This document shows positions 31,601 to 35,268 of a stretch of 35,268 nucleotides of DNA, piece after piece (the first letter of the stretch is position 1; each line of letters starts with the position of its first letter). The notes under the pieces are model-generated. The model saw only the letters and a list, made by a program, of their open reading frames with translations. It had not been told where the DNA came from and ran no database searches. A program made the position numbers and the translations under genes. The stretch spans positions 1-35,268 of the forward strand of contig JAZQGY010000038.1 in the NCBI GenBank assembly GCA_045540295.1, read 5' to 3'. This stretch comes from SIG452 sp045540295. GTDB taxonomy: Bacteria; Bacillota; Clostridia; UMGS1840.

Positions 31601-34096
31601 ATGGATACTCAAATGTTTGAAAATGAACATATTGTTCCGGTTGATTTGGTCCATGAGATGAAATCTGCCTATCTGGCATATTCCATGTCGGTTATCGTGG
31701 CAAGAGCATTGCCCGATGTCCGTGACGGCTTAAAACCGGTACACAGAAGAATTTTATACACCATGCACGAAGATGGGTTAACTCCCGACAAGGCATACAG
31801 AAAATGTGCAACCACCGTTGGTGACGTGTTAGGTCGTTACCATCCTCACGGTGACGCATCTGTTTACGATGCTTTGGTTCGTTTAGCGCAGGATTTCTCC
31901 CTTCGTTACCCCTTGGTAGACGGTCAGGGGAACTTCGGTTCCATTGACGGGGACCCTGCCGCTGCTTACCGTTATACCGAAGCAAGAATGGCGCGGTTGG
32001 CACAGCTGATGTTAAAAGAAATCGACAAAGAAACCGTTGATTTTGCACCCAACTTTGATGAACGTTTAAAAGAACCCACAGTACTCCCGTCCCGTTTCCC
32101 CAATCTTTTGGTAAACGGTTCTGCAGGGATTGCGGTTGGTATGGCAACCAACATTCCGCCTCACAACTTAACTGAATGTATTGACGCCATTTGTGCTACG
32201 ATTGACAATCCCGAAATCACCATCGAAGAAATTATGGAATATATCAAGGGTCCCGATTTTCCCACCGCAGGTAACATTATGGGAAAAAGCGGTATCCGTT
32301 CCTATTTCCAGACAGGTCGCGGCAAAGTGATTGTTCGTGCCCAGGCAGAAATCGAAGATGACGGCAACCGTCAGCGTATTATCGTAACCGAGCTGCCCTA
32401 TCAGGTGAACAAAGCAAGACTGATTGAAAAAATTGCAGAGTTGGTTCATGAAAAACGTTTGGAAGGCATTGCAGACCTTCGTGATGAGTCTGACAAGGAT
32501 GTTGGTGTTCGTATCGTCATCGAAGTGAAAAAAGATGCGGCAGCCAATATCGTGTTAAATAACCTCTATAAATACACCCAGATGCAGGATACCTTCGGGG
32601 TAATTATGCTGGCACTGGTAGACGGTCAGCCCAAGGTGTTAAACATCCGTGAAGTGCTGGATTGCTACATTGACCATCAGAAGGACATTATTATCCGCAG
32701 AACCATTTACGATAAACGAAAAGCTGAAGCAAGAGCCCACATTTTGGAAGGGTTAAAGAAAGCGCTGGATCACATTGACGAAGTCATCGCCACCATCCGT
32801 GCATCCTATAACAACGCCAAAGAAAACTTAGTGGAAAAATTCGGCTTCTCTGAAATTCAGGCACAGGCAATTTTGGATATGAGACTTCAGAAATTGCAAG
32901 GCTTGGAAAAAGAGAAAATTGAAAATGAACTGGCAGATATCATTAAACAAATTGCATACTATGCGGAAATTTTGGCATCCGAGCAGATGGTTTTGGATAT
33001 CATTAAAACCGAATTAACCGAAATTAAAGATAAATACGGCGATGCAAGACGTACCAAAATCACCTTCGATTATTCTCAGATTGACGATGAAGACTTAATC
33101 GAAGAGGAAGAAATGGCAATTTCCTTAACCCACTTAGGTTATGTGAAGCGTCAGCCTACCGATACCTTCCGCAGCCAGCATAGAGGCGGCAGAGGAATTG
33201 CAGGTCTTTCCACCAGAGAAGAAGACTTTGTGGAAGAACTGTTTGTTACTTCCACTCATAACTACATTCTGTTCTTCACCAATACGGGCAGAGTGTTTAA
33301 ATTAAAAGCGTATCAGATTCCCGAAGCATCCCGTACGGCGAAGGGTACTGCTATTGTAAACTTACTCAATTTAGAGCCGGGTGAAACCATTTCGGCAACC
33401 ATTCCCATGAAGGGCTTTGAAGAGGACAAGTATTTGGTAATGACCACCAAAAACGGCGTTATTAAGAAAACCGAGCTGATGGAATACGATACCAACCGTT
33501 CCGGCGGTCTGAGAGCTATCGCTTTGGATGACGATGACGAGCTGATGCAGGTGAAGATTGTGGACGATTCCAAAGAAGTGGTGTTAACTACCTACTTAGG
33601 CATGTCCATCCGCTTTAAAATCAGCGATATCCGTAGCCAGGGACGTGTTACCCGTGGGGTTCGGGGTATCAAGCTGAAAGCCGGTGACAGACTGGTTGGG
33701 ATGAGCGTGGTGCATGACGATACCGAACTGTTGATTGTTTCCGAAAACGGTTTGGGTAAACGTACCCCCTACTCGGAATACAAGGTGCAGAACCGTGGCG
33801 GTATGGGGGTTAAAACCTATAAGATTACCGAAAAAACCGGTAACATTGCAGGGGTTCGTTCCATCAAAGACGGCGATGACGTTATGATGATTACCTCCGC
33901 AGGTGTTGTGATTCGATTAAAAGCAGAAGATATCAACACCGTGGGCAGAAATACTCAGGGCGTTATCTTAATGCGTCCCGATCCGGATGTGAAGGTAGTA
34001 TCCGTGGCAAGAGCTCCTCGTGAAGAAGAGGAAGAAGCTGAAGATACTGCTGAAGCTACTGAAAATACCGAAAACACTGAAAAAACAGAAGAATAA
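31601..34096 (+). CDS. gyrA: DNA gyrase subunit A
   Basis: An 831-residue DNA-cleaving gyrase subunit. The active-site Tyr is in AAYRYTEARMARLAQ. The quinolone-resistance region reads HPHGDASVYDALVRLAQ with the wild-type-like Ser and Asp. The GyrA box (SQHRGGRGIAG) marks a true gyrase rather than topoisomerase IV. The C-terminal beta-pinwheel is complete and followed by an acidic Glu/Thr tail (EDTAEATENTENTEKTEE). AAGGAAG precedes the ATG. It ends at the terminator at 34101-34127. Confidence 0.97.
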   Translation: MDTQMFENEHIVPVDLVHEMKSAYLAYSMSVIVARALPDVRDGLKPVHRRILYTMHEDGLTPDKAYRKCATTVGDVLGRYHPHGDASVYDALVRLAQDFSLRYPLVDGQGNFGSIDGDPAAAYRYTEARMARLAQLMLKEIDKETVDFAPNFDERLKEPTVLPSRFPNLLVNGSAGIAVGMATNIPPHNLTECIDAICATIDNPEITIEEIMEYIKGPDFPTAGNIMGKSGIRSYFQTGRGKVIVRAQAEIEDDGNRQRIIVTELPYQVNKARLIEKIAELVHEKRLEGIADLRDESDKDVGVRIVIEVKKDAAANIVLNNLYKYTQMQDTFGVIMLALVDGQPKVLNIREVLDCYIDHQKDIIIRRTIYDKRKAEARAHILEGLKKALDHIDEVIATIRASYNNAKENLVEKFGFSEIQAQAILDMRLQKLQGLEKEKIENELADIIKQIAYYAEILASEQMVLDIIKTELTEIKDKYGDARRTKITFDYSQIDDEDLIEEEEMAISLTHLGYVKRQPTDTFRSQHRGGRGIAGLSTREEDFVEELFVTSTHNYILFFTNTGRVFKLKAYQIPEASRTAKGTAIVNLLNLEPGETISATIPMKGFEEDKYLVMTTKNGVIKKTELMEYDTNRSGGLRAIALDDDDELMQVKIVDDSKEVVLTTYLGMSIRFKISDIRSQGRVTRGVRGIKLKAGDRLVGMSVVHDDTELLIVSENGLGKRTPYSEYKVQNRGGMGVKTYKITEKTGNIAGVRSIKDGDDVMMITSAGVVIRLKAEDINTVGRNTQGVILMRPDPDVKVVSVARAPREEEEEAEDTAEATENTENTEKTEE

Positions 34097-34100
34097 TGTG

Positions 34101-34127
34101 AAAAAGGGGTTCTCCGACCCCTTTTTT
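34101..34127 (+). terminator. Terminator of the gyrase operon
   Basis: AAAAAGGGGT (34101-34110) and ACCCCTTTTT (34117-34126) with a six-base loop and a T-run. It lies only 33 bp before prmA, so prmA depends on read-through or a promoter I cannot see. Confidence 0.85.
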
Positions 34128-34159
34128 GCACGTTTGGAAACGAGAAAAAAGGATTAAAA

Positions 34160-35062
34160 ATGGACTATTTTGAATTAAAAATCGAATGTGAAGCAGGGAA
34201 TACCGAAGAAGCAGAAAACTTCTTGGTAATCCACGATATTTATAATTATTTTGTCACCGACCCCAAATTAGAGGCAGACATTATGGCAGAAATGCCATGG
34301 CTTTTAAAAGATGAACGGGACACAGGAAATGCCTATATTACCGTGTGTCTGGAAACATCAACGGAAGCGGAAGAACTGTTTTCTTTACTGAAAGAAAACG
34401 GCTTTTCGGTGTCTGTTCGCGGTGCCAACGATTCCGAATGGAAGGATAACTGGAAACAGTTTGCCAAAATCGTAAAAATCACCGATACTTTGGTAGTAAA
34501 ACCTGCTTGGCTGGACTATGAACCGAAGCCTTCCGAAAAAGTGTTGGAATTAGACAGCGGTGCCGCCTTTGGTACCGGCACTCACGAAACCACTCAGGCT
34601 TGTGCAAGACTGATTTGCAAATATCAGAAAGACCAGACCAAAATGCTGGATATCGGCACCGGTAGCGGTATTTTGGCTATCATCGGCGGTATGCTTGGCG
34701 TTAGCGAATTGGTAGCAACTGACATTGACCCCGTAGCGGTGGAAACCGCCAAAATCAATATCGAAAAGAACGGTTTTTCTGATATCTGCGATGTCCGTTG
34801 TGGCGACCTTTTGGAATGTGTTGGAGAAGAAAAATTCGATATGATTACTGCAAATATTATTGTAGACGTACTGCTCATTTTATTAAAAGATGTAAAACAA
34901 TGCTTAAATCCCGACGGTGTGCTGATTTTATCGGGCATTTTGGAAGAACGGTGTCACGAAATTTTGGCATCTGCCGAAGCTAACGGCTTCCGGTTGATAG
35001 AAAAAACCGTGGAAAACGATTGGTGCGGACTGGCATTGAGAATCAGCGATATAAATCTTTAA
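34160..35062 (+). CDS. prmA: Ribosomal protein L11 methyltransferase
   Basis: A 300-residue PrmA, which trimethylates lysines and the N-terminus of ribosomal protein L11. The small N-terminal substrate-recognition domain is followed by the linker GAAFGTGTHETTQACARL, the SAM motif LDIGTGSGILAIIGGMLG, the ATDIDPVAVETAKIN acidic loop, and the catalytic ANIIVDVLLILL motif, then a C-terminal DWCGLALR strand. An AAGGATT site precedes the ATG. In many Bacillota prmA is next to dnaJ and an rsmE gene; here it follows gyrA and ends against the hairpin array. Confidence 0.95.
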   Translation: MDYFELKIECEAGNTEEAENFLVIHDIYNYFVTDPKLEADIMAEMPWLLKDERDTGNAYITVCLETSTEAEELFSLLKENGFSVSVRGANDSEWKDNWKQFAKIVKITDTLVVKPAWLDYEPKPSEKVLELDSGAAFGTGTHETTQACARLICKYQKDQTKMLDIGTGSGILAIIGGMLGVSELVATDIDPVAVETAKINIEKNGFSDICDVRCGDLLECVGEEKFDMITANIIVDVLLILLKDVKQCLNPDGVLILSGILEERCHEILASAEANGFRLIEKTVENDWCGLALRISDINL

Positions 35063-35070
35063 CAAGATTT

Positions 35071-35268
35071 TCGATATGCCATAAATGACTCGATATGTTG
35101 CAAGCAACTCGATATGTCGCTATCGCGACGAGATTTATATCATATCGAGTTTTGAGTGAAACGAAAAACATATCGAATTTGTGAAGCAAATATATAGAGC
35201 AAACGGAGTTTGCATATCGATAAAATAGACTGGCATTACGGTTAGCGTAATGAATATAAAAAAAGCCT
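35071..35268. repeat. Array of short hairpins separated by a CATATCGA motif
   Basis: Directly after prmA. TCGATATG occurs at 35071, 35090 and 35109; its reverse complement CATATCGA occurs at 35141, 35169 and 35213, with a decayed copy at 35191-35199. Between or beside them lie unrelated short hairpins: GTTGC/GCAAC (35097-35108), GTCGC/GCGAC (35116-35129), ATTTG/CAAAT (35177-35191), GCAAAC/GTTTGC (35199-35213) and, near the edge, CATTACG/CGTAATG (35234-35252). There is no T-run after the stems and no open reading frame of note. It probably continues beyond the window. I know no named repeat family that fits. Confidence 0.75.

Noticed and set aside
35071..35268. CRISPR array
   Set aside because: The repeated element is only 8 bp, changes orientation, and the intervening pieces are short self-complementary stems of unequal length, not uniform spacers. 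No cas genes are present.

Overview
The window looks like a chromosomal segment of an anaerobic, low-to-mid GC Bacillota bacterium, most likely class Clostridia. The signs are strong AGGAGG ribosome binding sites, sigma-A promoters with 17-bp spacers, a perfect CIRCE operator before groESL, RNase J, MurT/GatD, RecD2, MutS2, YqeG, a RemB-like protein upstream of gyrBA, and an NfnAB-type flavoprotein pair. No species name can be read from it.

Left edge (1 to about 1930): a compact minus-strand set of small accessory genes (PAS protein, broken YoaP-like tail, zinc-ribbon protein, DUF3795-like protein, truncated membrane protein). Behind it lies a gene-free 470-bp stretch with 11-bp tandem repeats, a 36-bp palindrome and the 3' half of a serine-type tRNA. 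This resembles the scar of an old integrative element. From 1937 to 9660 runs one minus-strand cell-envelope operon driven by a strong promoter at 9721-9749: RNase J, MurT, GatD, a FemX-like transferase, a DUF2344 protein and a glycosyltransferase/CsaB fusion. The GatD lacks its catalytic cysteine.

Middle (9963 to 21900): plus-strand nfnAB, a convergent patatin, rsmA, GTP-type PEP carboxykinase, a zinc-ribbon membrane protein and groES-groEL, then recD2 on the minus strand. Each unit has a readable promoter and/or an intrinsic terminator. The interval 21941-22380 carries tRNA-Arg(ACG) with an 83-bp direct repeat that copies the tRNA 3' end and its terminator.

Right part: yqeG, an AP-endonuclease-family gene and an M24 peptidase on plus; a polysaccharide deacetylase, mutS2 and a FlK-like thioesterase on minus; then a small membrane protein, remB, gyrB, gyrA and prmA on plus. 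The window ends in a non-coding array (35071-35268) in which an 8-bp motif separates short hairpins of unrelated sequence, with the motif orientation inverted half way. This array and the cysteine-less GatD are the two most unusual observations.
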